From: Acidimicrobiaceae bacterium
GTDB taxonomy: Bacteria; Actinomycetota; Acidimicrobiia; Acidimicrobiales; RAAP-2
DNA length: 39,384 bases
Direction: 5' to 3'
Assembly (NCBI GenBank): GCA_003164095.1
Contig: PLRX01000063.1
Span: 1-39,384 of the forward strand
Position 1 is the first letter of the stretch. Every line of letters starts with the position of its first letter. This document shows, piece by piece, positions 25,951-32,919 of the stretch. The position numbers and the translations under genes are program-made. The notes under the pieces were generated by a model, which did not search any database, had not been told where the DNA came from, and saw only the letters and a list, made by a program, of their open reading frames with translations.

Positions 25951-26100
25951 TCAGCCGGCCAGCAGGCCGGCCAGTGCGTCGCGGGTCGCCCCGACGATCG
26001 CCGGGTCGGAGGAGCCGATGCCGAGCCTGAGCTCGGTGACCCCGGCCTCGACGTAGGCGCCGACCCCGTAGCCGACGGGCACGTCCCACGGGTTCGCCAT
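25951..26100 (-). pseudogene. 49-codon remnant resembling the C-terminus of a luciferase-like monooxygenase
   Basis: On the minus strand of the 232-base gap between metF and mdh there is a protein-like frame from ATG 26100: MANPWDVPVGYGVGAY, then VEAGVTELRLGIGSSDP and TRDALAGLLAG. The segment resembles the last strand and helix of F420/FMN-dependent LLM-class oxidoreductases. The frame runs into a stop at 26151-26149 with no earlier start, and no ribosome site or -10 box is seen. It may be the eroded end of a lost gene or a short real gene. Confidence 0.45.
25954..25971. terminator. GC hairpin at the metF 3' end
   Basis: GCCGGCC pairs with GGCCGGC around AGCA, starting 10 bases after the metF stop. 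It overlaps the last codons of the minus-strand remnant, so it could act for both strands. Confidence 0.45.
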
Positions 26101-26163
26101 GGGGTGAGACCACCGACCCCGGTCGACCGCGACCCCGGTTCGACCGCCTCAGGCGGGCCGGAT

Positions 26164-26169
26164 TAGCCT
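26164..26169 (+). promoter_or_regulatory. Candidate -10 box (TAGCCT) for leaderless mdh mRNA
   Basis: TAGCCT ends 7 bases before ATG 26177. The spacer GCCCAGC has no ribosome site. Confidence 0.5.
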
Positions 26170-26176
26170 GCCCAGC

Positions 26177-27169
26177 ATGGCAGCCAAGAACCCCATCCAC
26201 GTCACCGTAACGGGCGCCGCCGGCCAGATCGGCTACGCCCTCCTCTTCCGAATCGCCTCGGGGGCCCTGTTCGGCCCCGACCAGCCGGTGGTGCTCCGCC
26301 TACTCGAGATCGAGCCCGGCATGAAGGCGCTCGAGGGCGTGGTGATGGAGCTCGACGACTGCGCGTTCCCCCTGCTCGGCGACGTCGTGACCACCACCGA
26401 CCTGAACACCGCCTTCGACGGCACCTCCTGGGCGCTGCTGGTCGGTTCGATCCCCCGCAAGGCCGGCATGGAGCGGGGCGACCTGCTGACGGTCAACGGC
26501 GGGATCTTCGGCCCGCAGGGTCAGGCCATCGCGGCCAACGCCGCCACCGACGTGCGGATCCTGGTGGTGGGTAACCCGTGCAACACCAACTGCCTGATCG
26601 CCCGCTCGAACGCTCCCGAGGTCCCGGCCGACCGCTGGTTCGCCATGACCCGGCTCGACGAGAACCGGGCGAAGAGCCAGCTCGCCAAGAAGGCCGACGT
26701 GCCCGTGGCGTCGGTCACCAACCTGGCCATCTGGGGCAACCACTCGGCCACCCAGTTCCCCGACGTGGCGAACGCCAGGATCGACGGCAAGCCGGCCGCC
26801 GAGGTCATCGGCGACACGGCATGGCTGCAGGGCGACTTCCTCACCACCGTCCAGAAGCGCGGCGCGGCCATCATCGAGGCCCGCGGCCTGTCCTCGGCCG
26901 CCTCGGCCGCCAACGCCGCCATCGACTCGGTGGCCGCCATCCACAACGGCACCGTCGGCGACGACTGGACCTCGCTGGCCGTCGTCTCGAACGGCGAGTA
27001 CGGCGTGCCGCAGGGCCTCCAGTACGGCTTCCCGGTCCGTACCAACGGGCAGGGCGGGTGGACGGTCGTCGAGGGCCTCACCCATGACGAGTTCGCCACC
27101 GAACGGATCCGCGTGACCACCGAGGAGCTGCAGGCCGAGCGGGCCGACGTGGAGCCGTTGCTGCCCTGA
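26177..27169 (+). CDS. mdh: Malate dehydrogenase (NAD-dependent)
   Basis: A 330-residue MDH of the cytosolic-type bacterial group, oxidising malate to oxaloacetate. The Rossmann loop is [10 protein letters not shown] (13-22). Substrate Arg residues are Arg94 and Arg100 ([13 protein letters not shown]), Asn133 is in VGNPCNTN, Asp161 and Arg164 are in [13 protein letters not shown], and the proton-relay His189 is in WGNHS. All catalytic residues are present and the length is normal. It sits apart from the sdh and suc genes and has its own -10-like box. Confidence 0.96.
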   Translation: MAAKNPIHVTVTGAAGQIGYALLFRIASGALFGPDQPVVLRLLEIEPGMKALEGVVMELDDCAFPLLGDVVTTTDLNTAFDGTSWALLVGSIPRKAGMERGDLLTVNGGIFGPQGQAIAANAATDVRILVVGNPCNTNCLIARSNAPEVPADRWFAMTRLDENRAKSQLAKKADVPVASVTNLAIWGNHSATQFPDVANARIDGKPAAEVIGDTAWLQGDFLTTVQKRGAAIIEARGLSSAASAANAAIDSVAAIHNGTVGDDWTSLAVVSNGEYGVPQGLQYGFPVRTNGQGGWTVVEGLTHDEFATERIRVTTEELQAERADVEPLLP

Positions 27170-27215
27170 CCGCTGGCACGGGCGGCACGGACTGCCCGGT
27201 GCCGGCCGGTCCTCC

Positions 27216-27221
27216 TAGGGT
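27216..27221 (+). promoter_or_regulatory. Candidate -10 box (TAGGGT) for leaderless SRPBCC mRNA
   Basis: TAGGGT ends 6 bases before ATG 27228. This placement argues for ATG 27228 over the GTG two codons upstream. Confidence 0.5.
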
Positions 27222-27227
27222 GTGGGC

Positions 27228-27689
27228 ATGCACGACTCCGTCACCGTCCACATGAACGCGTCGCCCGACGAGGTCTGGTCGCTGGTCAGCGACGTCACGC
27301 GGATCGGCAGCTACAGCCCGGAGACCTTCGAGGCCGAGTGGCTGGACGGGGCCGCCGGGCCGGCCGTGGGGGCGAAGTTCCGGGGCCACGTCAAGCGCAA
27401 CGGCAAGGGACCCGTCTACTGGACGCAGTGCGTGGTCACGGACTGCGTCCCGGGGTCCTCCTTCGGCTTCGATGTCCTCACGGGTGGCAAGGCACTGAAC
27501 CACTGGGCGTATGCCATCGAGCCGGCGGGCGACGGGTCGGACGTGACGGAGTCCTTCCGCCTGGCACCGACCTTCCTTCTCAAGGCCTACTGGGCCGTGC
27601 TCGGTTGGGCCCGGGGCAAGACCAACCGACGTGGCATGCAGGCGACCCTGGAGGCCATCAGGGCCGAGGTCGAGACGCCGGCGGCCTAG
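27228..27689 (+). CDS. SRPBCC family protein (polyketide cyclase/START-like)
   Basis: A 153-residue helix-grip protein. The first strand and helix (VTVHMNASPDEVWSLVSDV) and the loop RIGSYSPETFEAEWLDG are typical of the SRPBCC/polyketide cyclase 2 group, which bind small hydrophobic ligands. The long C-terminal helix is GMQATLEAIRAEV. No catalytic role can be assigned. The gene ends convergently against a minus-strand gene 44 bases away. Confidence 0.85.
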   Translation: MHDSVTVHMNASPDEVWSLVSDVTRIGSYSPETFEAEWLDGAAGPAVGAKFRGHVKRNGKGPVYWTQCVVTDCVPGSSFGFDVLTGGKALNHWAYAIEPAGDGSDVTESFRLAPTFLLKAYWAVLGWARGKTNRRGMQATLEAIRAEVETPAA

Positions 27690-27732
27690 CAGCCGGGGGG
27701 ATCGACGTGCAGGTGAGGACTGCCGGGTCGGC

Positions 27733-27942
27733 TCACGGTGTGCCGCCGCGGCCGCACTCCCGGACCGCCAGGACGCCGAGGGTGGCCACCCGGTGCCGTC
27801 CGGGCTCGATCCGCTCCTTCCGGGACCAGCAGATACCACGGGTCCTCGAGCCGTGGTGCACGGCGAACCCGAGCTCGCCGTCAGTTGTCACGACGAAGCG
27901 GAGCCCGTATGCCAGACGGGCGACGTCAGCTGGGGTGGTCAC
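27733..27942 (-). CDS. Small conserved-looking protein of unknown function
   Basis: A 69-residue frame from GTG 27942 with strong G/C preference at third codon positions (by eye), supporting real coding. It contains LAYGLRFVVTTDGELGFAVHH and RTRGICWSRKERIEPGRHR, with no membrane helix or known motif. It starts 30 bases after the VOC gene on the same strand and is probably in its transcript. No clear ribosome site was found. Unrecognised. Confidence 0.5.
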   Translation of the reverse strand: MTTPADVARLAYGLRFVVTTDGELGFAVHHGSRTRGICWSRKERIEPGRHRVATLGVLAVRECGRGGTP

Positions 27943-27972
27943 GGTCGATGTCGTCCGGGCCCTCGGTGCGCC

Positions 27973-28344
27973 TCAGGCTGGGAGCAGCTCGATGCGGTTG
28001 CCGAACGGGTCCGCCACGTACCACTGCGGCATGCCGGGCACGTCCTCGGTATGTGTGACCGGGTACCCCGCCGCCTCGAGAGTGGCACACAGGTCGTCGA
28101 GGCCGGACACGGCGAATGCCGGGTGCGCCTTTCTGGCGGGGCGGAAGTCCTGCTCCACCCCGAGGTGGACGCGCAGGTCCCCGCGCTCGAACCAGCAGCC
28201 GCCACGCACCTCGAGCTCGGGTGGCTTGGGGACCCGGGGGATACCGAGCAGTCCCTCGTAGAAGGCGGTGGCCCGTTCCTCGTCACCGGCCGGCATGGCC
28301 AGCTGGACGTGGTCGACGCGTTCGACGAGGTGCCCGGACGTCAC
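27973..28344 (-). CDS. VOC (glyoxalase/bleomycin-resistance) superfamily protein
   Basis: A 123-residue protein with two beta-alpha-beta-beta-beta units: RVDHVQLAMPAGDEERATAFY at 9-29 and HPAFAVSGLDDLCATLEAAG in the second half, ending in the typical ADPFGNRIELLPA. His, Glu and Gln positions suited to a metal site are visible but the reaction is unknown. GTG 28344 is preceded by TAGCGT 6 bases away on this strand. Confidence 0.88.
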   Translation of the reverse strand: MTSGHLVERVDHVQLAMPAGDEERATAFYEGLLGIPRVPKPPELEVRGGCWFERGDLRVHLGVEQDFRPARKAHPAFAVSGLDDLCATLEAAGYPVTHTEDVPGMPQWYVADPFGNRIELLPA

Positions 28345-28350
28345 GGGACG

Positions 28351-28356
28351 ACGCTA
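28351..28356 (-). promoter_or_regulatory. Candidate -10 box (TAGCGT) for leaderless VOC mRNA
   Basis: Read on the minus strand, TAGCGT-CGTCCC-GTG places the box 6 bases from the start codon. It has the same sequence and the same spacing as the purN box. Confidence 0.5.
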
Positions 28357-28397
28357 TCCGCCGGAGCCGCCTCGGTCACGTGGGGAGGAGATGGGGC

Positions 28398-28598
28398 TCA
28401 GCGGGCGAAAGCGTGCCAGCCGAGCCACATCCAGGCCAGCACCACCACGGTGCGACGGACGGGTCCGTCCGTGGCGGCCCGGGCCAGCGCGCCGTAGCCG
28501 GGCAGCCGGCCTCCCGACAGGGCAGCTGCCACCGCCACCGTCGCCACCAGCACCCCGATGGTCGCCCACACGGCCAGCACGGCGTCCCTGGTGCTCAC
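28398..28598 (-). CDS. Small membrane protein (DUF6186-like)
   Basis: A 66-residue protein with a membrane helix at about 7-27 (VLAVWATIGVLVATVAVAAAL), a polar middle (GRLPGYGALARAATDGPVRR) and a second hydrophobic stretch ending in MWLGWHAFAR. The layout and the GWHxFxR end recall a small actinobacterial family; the DUF assignment is from memory and tentative. GTG 28598 overlaps the upstream gene's stop (GTGA). Confidence 0.72.
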   Translation of the reverse strand: MSTRDAVLAVWATIGVLVATVAVAAALSGGRLPGYGALARAATDGPVRRTVVVLAWMWLGWHAFAR

Positions 28599-29020
28599 CG
28601 GGTCACCAGGGCCCAGCCGAGGCCGAGCCAGGCCGCACAAGCGACACCACGGCCGAGGGGCGAGGCGTCGACGTCGTCGAGCAGGGAGCTGAGAGTGGGC
28701 CAGGCGGCCCGGTCACCATGGGCGAAGCAGAGCAGCTCCCATGCCACCGTGACCAGGAGGGGTGCCACGACCAGCGCCCAGCGCCATCCCCAGCGGTACC
28801 CCACCCGCGGCACGGGGGCATCCGGTTTGGTGGCATCGCCCGGCACCGGGGAGCCGTCCGGTCCGGCGCCCGCGCTGCCGCCGGCCACCCGCCGGAGGGG
28901 GAGCGCGGCCAGGACGACGAGGAACCCCGCCGCCACCGTCGCCTCGGCACCAGGGGTGAACGGCGTCGTCACCGCGGCGGCGGCACCGAGGCCGGCGGCC
29001 ACGACCAGGGCGACAATCAC
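28595..29020 (-). CDS. Membrane protein of unknown function
   Basis: A 141-residue protein with about four hydrophobic helices: VIVALVVAAGLGAAAAV, ATVAAGFLVVLAALPL, WALVVAPLLVTVAWELLCF and GVACAAWLGLGWALV. The C-terminus (WLGLGWALVTR) resembles the end of the next, smaller protein, so the two may be paralogous or form a complex. The GTG at 29020 lies 14 bases after the MFS stop, and the stop overlaps the next start. No function is recognised. Confidence 0.68.
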   Translation of the reverse strand: MIVALVVAAGLGAAAAVTTPFTPGAEATVAAGFLVVLAALPLRRVAGGSAGAGPDGSPVPGDATKPDAPVPRVGYRWGWRWALVVAPLLVTVAWELLCFAHGDRAAWPTLSSLLDDVDASPLGRGVACAAWLGLGWALVTR

Positions 29021-29034
29021 CGCGCACCGGCGGC

Positions 29035-30342
29035 TCAGGTGGCGGGCCACAGGTCCTCCGGCTCGCGGCCCCGCGTCTCGGGTACGGCGAGGAACAGCAA
29101 CGAGGTGGCGGCGACGGGCAGGAACGTCACCACCGCCGCCAACGAGAAGCGGTTGTCGACCTGGGCCACGGCCCCGAAGACGATGAGGCCGAGGACCGCA
29201 CCGACCACGCCGGCCACGAGGAACCACCCGGCCGCCGATGCCCGAACCGACGTCGGGAACAGCTCGTTGAGGAGTGACCCGATGGCCGGGGCGAAGACCG
29301 ACCCGGCAAATACGCTGAGCAGGTAGCCGACGATGAGGGCACCCGACGTACCGGCGTAGGTGAGCGTGCCGAAGGCGGTGATGCCCACCAGTCCGAGGGC
29401 AGCCGTCGGGCGCCGCCCGACGTGGTCGGTCATCCAGCGTCCGGCCAGGAGCCCGGCCAGCCCGGTCACCCCGGCGCCGACGACCATGACGGCCACGACC
29501 CCACCGGCTAGGTGGACGACGTTCTGGGCGAACAGGAACACGAACGTGTTGGCGGGCCCGGTCACGAAGGAGATGGCGAAGGCGAGTCCCGACACGACGG
29601 CCAGCCGCGCCCGGAAGTCGCGCCCGACGGCGCCGAGGACCGGGACCGGGTGGTCGGTCGCCGTGGCGATGGTGAACCGGTCGGTCTCGGTGGTCCACCG
29701 GGCCATCAGGGGCACCAGCGCCAGCGGCACGACGGCCAGGGCGAAGATGCCGCGGAACCCGAGGACGGATGATCCGAGGCTGTGGATGATCGCGGTGAGC
29801 CCGGCCCCCACGCCGTAGCCGGCGGCCACGAGGGCCACCGCCTTGGCCCGGTCTGCGGACGACGTCTGCTCGGCCGCGCTGACCTGTGACAGTGCATTGG
29901 TGGAACTGAGGAACGGCCGGCCCAGGGCGAAGATGGCCACGAACCACCAGTACCCGGGGCTGACCGCGGCGACCACGGTGGCCACCAGGCCGACCGAGAC
30001 GGTGGCGAGGAGCATCGTGCGGCGCCCGACGCGGTCGGCCAGACCAGTCAGCGGAAGGGCCCCGAGCGAGGCGAGGCGGATCACCGCCAGGCCGACACCG
30101 AGGGTGGTCGCCGACAACCCGACCTGGGCCGACAGCGTGCCGGTCCTCGCCACGTGCCCGAACGTGCTGGCGACGCTGCCCAGTGCGGCGACCTCGCCGA
30201 ACTGGCCGAACCCGGAGGCGAAGGCGGCCAGCACCACGCCGAGCACCACGCGGTCCCGCCAGCCGACGAGACGGGGCCCCACCCCGGGCCCGGCCTCAGC
30301 CGACGGCACCGGTACCGCCGTGGTGAAGGGTCGCGCCGCCAT
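29035..30342 (-). CDS. MFS transporter
   Basis: A 435-residue, 12-helix major facilitator. The loop 2-3 signature GLADRVGRRTMLL and its repeat in the second half, GRWMTDHVGRRPTAALG, are clear, with PETRGREPEDLW at the C-terminus as in sugar/organic-acid porters; ELFPTSVRASAAGW is also typical of that group. The substrate is unknown. ATG 30342 gives a 47-base overlap with the upstream gene; GTG 30309 would shorten the overlap to 14 bases and is a real alternative. Confidence 0.87.
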   Translation of the reverse strand: MAARPFTTAVPVPSAEAGPGVGPRLVGWRDRVVLGVVLAAFASGFGQFGEVAALGSVASTFGHVARTGTLSAQVGLSATTLGVGLAVIRLASLGALPLTGLADRVGRRTMLLATVSVGLVATVVAAVSPGYWWFVAIFALGRPFLSSTNALSQVSAAEQTSSADRAKAVALVAAGYGVGAGLTAIIHSLGSSVLGFRGIFALAVVPLALVPLMARWTTETDRFTIATATDHPVPVLGAVGRDFRARLAVVSGLAFAISFVTGPANTFVFLFAQNVVHLAGGVVAVMVVGAGVTGLAGLLAGRWMTDHVGRRPTAALGLVGITAFGTLTYAGTSGALIVGYLLSVFAGSVFAPAIGSLLNELFPTSVRASAAGWFLVAGVVGAVLGLIVFGAVAQVDNRFSLAAVVTFLPVAATSLLFLAVPETRGREPEDLWPAT

Positions 30343-31027
30343 CCCGACGTGCCAGCCAGAACGGGGCATCGAGGAGGGTGAAGAGCGCCAGGGCGAGGCC
30401 GGTGGCGCCCAGTAGGTACCAGGGCCACGGCCCGAGGACCGACAGCAGTGTCCATTCGCCGGGCCGCCGATGCAGGAACATGTAGTTCCCGCCGGTGAGG
30501 GCGTCGACGACACCGACCACCACCGTCCAGGCCACGCTGATCAGGAGGACCCGCCAGACGGCCCCGGGCCGAGGCCACCGGTGCATGCCGACCACGAGGA
30601 ACAGCGCGGCCACGACAATGCCTGCGTGGCCGGTGACGTACTCGACGAAGACGAGGTGGGGGAACCCGACGTCGAGGTCGGGTGTCACCAACCCCTGCAA
30701 CGTGCCCGCCAGCCCCCAGAACCAGGTCAGCTCGACCAGCAGCGGCACGTGCCACCAGCAGGCGACGGCGGCCACCAGCACGGCCACGTTGCAGAGGGCG
30801 AGTGGGAGCGAGGTGGCGGCCGACCATGTGCCCTGCCGGACCTCGGCGACGGTGTAGCTGACGGCGTCGGCAGCCAGGCAGAGGCCCACCAGACGGACGA
30901 CGACCTCGATCCAGGGCCCCGGGCGTCGCAGGGCGAGGACGCACAGCCCGGCGCAGAGCGCCGCCACGACGGCCACCGAGGTCCAATAGGCGGTCGCCGA
31001 CACGACCGCGTAGGGGGGCATCGTCAC
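30296..31027 (-). CDS. YwaF/TIGR02206 family integral membrane protein
   Basis: A 243-residue protein with about seven membrane helices. PLALCNVAVLVAAVACW, ELTWFWGLAGTLQGLVTPDL, FVEYVTGHAGIVVAALFLV and DALTGGNYMFLHRRP match the YwaF family layout, whose members have an uncharacterised role. GTG 31027 is preceded by TACGGT 6 bases away. It appears to head the minus-strand series 31027-28398 (YwaF-like, MFS, two small membrane proteins). Confidence 0.85.
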   Translation of the reverse strand: MTMPPYAVVSATAYWTSVAVVAALCAGLCVLALRRPGPWIEVVVRLVGLCLAADAVSYTVAEVRQGTWSAATSLPLALCNVAVLVAAVACWWHVPLLVELTWFWGLAGTLQGLVTPDLDVGFPHLVFVEYVTGHAGIVVAALFLVVGMHRWPRPGAVWRVLLISVAWTVVVGVVDALTGGNYMFLHRRPGEWTLLSVLGPWPWYLLGATGLALALFTLLDAPFWLARRDGGATLHHGGTGAVG

Positions 31028-31033
31028 GGCCCC

Positions 31034-31039
31034 ACCGTA
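31034..31039 (-). promoter_or_regulatory. Candidate -10 box (TACGGT) for leaderless YwaF-like mRNA
   Basis: On the minus strand TACGGT-GGGGCC-GTG gives a 6-base spacer and no ribosome site. Confidence 0.45.
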
Positions 31040-31075
31040 CTCACGGTCACCCGGTGCGGAGCCTCCGCTCCCGGC

Positions 31076-31483
31076 CTACGGGAAGGTGGGGGGCACCTGT
31101 CGGGTATCGCGGCGGAGAGGGTGGTCGTCCGGCACCTCGACCAGGTGGATGCGTACGCCGTCCGGGTCGTCCACCCAGGCCTCGACCAGCCCCCACGGCT
31201 CGAGCACGGGGGCCCGGGCGAGGGTGACGCCCCGATCCGCCAGCTCGTCCACGGTGCTGTTCATCGACCGGACCTGGAGCCAGAGCCCGACACCCGGTCG
31301 GCCGTGGTCGGGCCCGGTGCCGACGACCTCGAGGAACCCGCCCCCGGCAAAGAACACGACGCCGCGGTGGTCACCGCTCCCGAACTCGCGGGCCACTGCC
31401 AGGCCGAGCCCGTCGCGGTAGAACGCGAGCGTCCGGTCGAGGTCGACCGGGTGGAGCAGCGTGCGGGAAGCCAGGATGTCCAT
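31076..31483 (-). CDS. VOC superfamily protein, last gene of the sdh series
   Basis: A 135-residue glyoxalase-fold protein: HPVDLDRTLAFYRDGLGLAV in the first unit, FFAGGGFLEVVG, then LWLQVRSMNSTVDELADRG and WVDDPDGVRIHLVEVP in the second. ATG 31483 lies 19 bases after the SCP2-like gene. A longer frame reaching 31543 is open but its extra residues overlap that gene and look non-coding. The substrate is unknown. Confidence 0.85.
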   Translation of the reverse strand: MDILASRTLLHPVDLDRTLAFYRDGLGLAVAREFGSGDHRGVVFFAGGGFLEVVGTGPDHGRPGVGLWLQVRSMNSTVDELADRGVTLARAPVLEPWGLVEAWVDDPDGVRIHLVEVPDDHPLRRDTRQVPPTFP

Positions 31484-31502
31484 GCCGAGCCGGATCGCGG
31501 TC

Positions 31503-31928
31503 CTAGTAGGTGGTCCCGGCGTCGAGCGCCCGGGTGTGCTCACGGGCGGCTGCCAGGAGATCCTGGCTGGCGGCCAGCACCGAGAGGTCGCCCCGCACCC
31601 GGATCCGCCCGGCGGTCAGGGCCTCGGCAGGCGACAGCGTGCCTGCGGACAGGGCGGCGGCGTCCTCGTAGCAGAGCGCGATGGTCACGTCGGCATCGGT
31701 GCCACCGTCATCCGCCGCCAGGGGCTGCACCTCCAACGACAGCGCGCCGGCTGCGGTGCGCAGGACCAGGCGCACATCGCCGTCCGGGGTGCCCCGCACT
31801 TCTTCGGCCACGACGAACCGCCCGTCGGACGCCGCCAGGCCCACATCGGGTCCGGGCGAGGGCAGGACCACACCTTCGAGGGCGGCGTTGAACCAAGTGA
31901 CCCACTCGGCTGTCAGGAAGCGGGGCAC
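31503..31928 (-). CDS. SCP2-like lipid-binding domain protein
   Basis: A 141-residue protein built like a sterol-carrier-2 domain: a starting helix (MPRFLTAEWVTWFNAAL), beta strands with VRLVLRTAAGALSLEVQPL, then ADVTIALCYEDAAALSAGTLSPAEALTAGRIRVRGDLS, of which SPAEALTAGRIRVRGDL is the most diagnostic stretch. Such domains bind acyl chains or sterols. GTG 31928 lies 22 bases after sdhB with a GGGGAG upstream. Its position after succinate dehydrogenase has no obvious explanation. Confidence 0.8.
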   Translation of the reverse strand: MPRFLTAEWVTWFNAALEGVVLPSPGPDVGLAASDGRFVVAEEVRGTPDGDVRLVLRTAAGALSLEVQPLAADDGGTDADVTIALCYEDAAALSAGTLSPAEALTAGRIRVRGDLSVLAASQDLLAAAREHTRALDAGTTY

Positions 31929-31950
31929 GGAAGGCTCCCCGCCCGGACGG

Positions 31951-32919
31951 TCACTCCGGGGCGTCCTCTTCGACCGACTGCCCCGGCGCCACAGGTGCGT
32001 TCGGCACTGACCCGGCCAGTACCGGGCCCCCCTGCCCGTGGGGCTGGGGGATGCCGTGCACGCCGCCGGGGGGCAGCACTGCGGCCGGCCCCTGGGACGG
32101 CGCCAGGGCCGCGGCGTCGGCGGCGCTCCGCTTGGAGCGGGTGCGGATCTTGCGGCCGAGCCACGCCACCGGGTCGTACTTGGCGTCGACCACCCGCTCC
32201 TTCAGCGGGATGATGGCGTTGTCGGTGATCTTGATGTGCTCCGGGCAGACCTCGGTGCAGCACTTCGTGATGTTGCACTTGCCCAGACCCTGGTTTTCCT
32301 GGAGCAGCTGGCGACGGTCGTTGGTGTCGAGCGGGTGCATCTCGAGCTCGGCGGACCGGATGAAGAAGCGGGGGCCGGCGTAGGCGGTCTTGTTCTCCTC
32401 GTGGTCGCGCACGACGTGGCAGACGTCCTGGCACAGGAAGCACTCGATGCACTTGCGGAACTCCTGGCTCCGTTCGACGTCGATCTGGGCCATGCGGTAG
32501 CCGCCGGCCTCGACTTCGTCCGGCGTCTTCTCGCGGGCGCTGAGCGGCGGGATCCGCTTGGCCACCTCGTAGTTGTAGGAGACGTCGGTCACCAGGTCGC
32601 GGATCACCGGGAAGGCGCGCATCGGGGCGACGGTCACCGTCTCGCCGGGGGGCAGGGTGTCCATGCGGGTCATGCACATGAGCGACGGCCGCCCGTTGAT
32701 CTCGGCGGAGCAGGACCCGCACTTGCCGGCCTTGCAGTTCCAGCGGCAGGCCAGGTCCGGTGCCTCGGAGGCCTGGACGCGGTGGATGACGTCGAGGACG
32801 ACCTCGCCCTCCTGGGCCGGCATCACGTATTCGGCGAACTCGCCGCCCTCCTCGTCACCGCGCCAGATGCGCATCGTGACCTCTCCGCTCTGGTTGCTGC
32901 GGATGATCTCCTCGGCCAT
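31951..32919 (-). CDS. sdhB: Succinate dehydrogenase iron-sulfur subunit
   Basis: A 322-residue electron-transfer subunit with all three clusters: [2Fe-2S] ligands Cys62, 67, 70 and 82 (NCKAGKCGSC, LMC), then Cys157/160/163/167 (CIECFLCQDVC) and Cys215/220/221/225 (CNITKCCTEVC) for the [4Fe-4S] and [3Fe-4S] clusters. After residue 265 there is a 58-residue Pro/Gly/Ala tail absent from usual SdhB proteins (about 235-260 residues). ATG 32919 overlaps the sdhA stop by one base. Confidence 0.95.
   Translation of the reverse strand: MAEEIIRSNQSGEVTMRIWRGDEEGGEFAEYVMPAQEGEVVLDVIHRVQASEAPDLACRWNCKAGKCGSCSAEINGRPSLMCMTRMDTLPPGETVTVAPMRAFPVIRDLVTDVSYNYEVAKRIPPLSAREKTPDEVEAGGYRMAQIDVERSQEFRKCIECFLCQDVCHVVRDHEENKTAYAGPRFFIRSAELEMHPLDTNDRRQLLQENQGLGKCNITKCCTEVCPEHIKITDNAIIPLKERVVDAKYDPVAWLGRKIRTRSKRSAADAAALAPSQGPAAVLPPGGVHGIPQPHGQGGPVLAGSVPNAPVAPGQSVEEDAPE

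Noticed and set aside
28595-29947. 450-codon open frame extending upstream of the small membrane protein gene
   Set aside because: The part upstream of 29020 is out-of-frame MFS sequence; only the last 141 codons look like protein.
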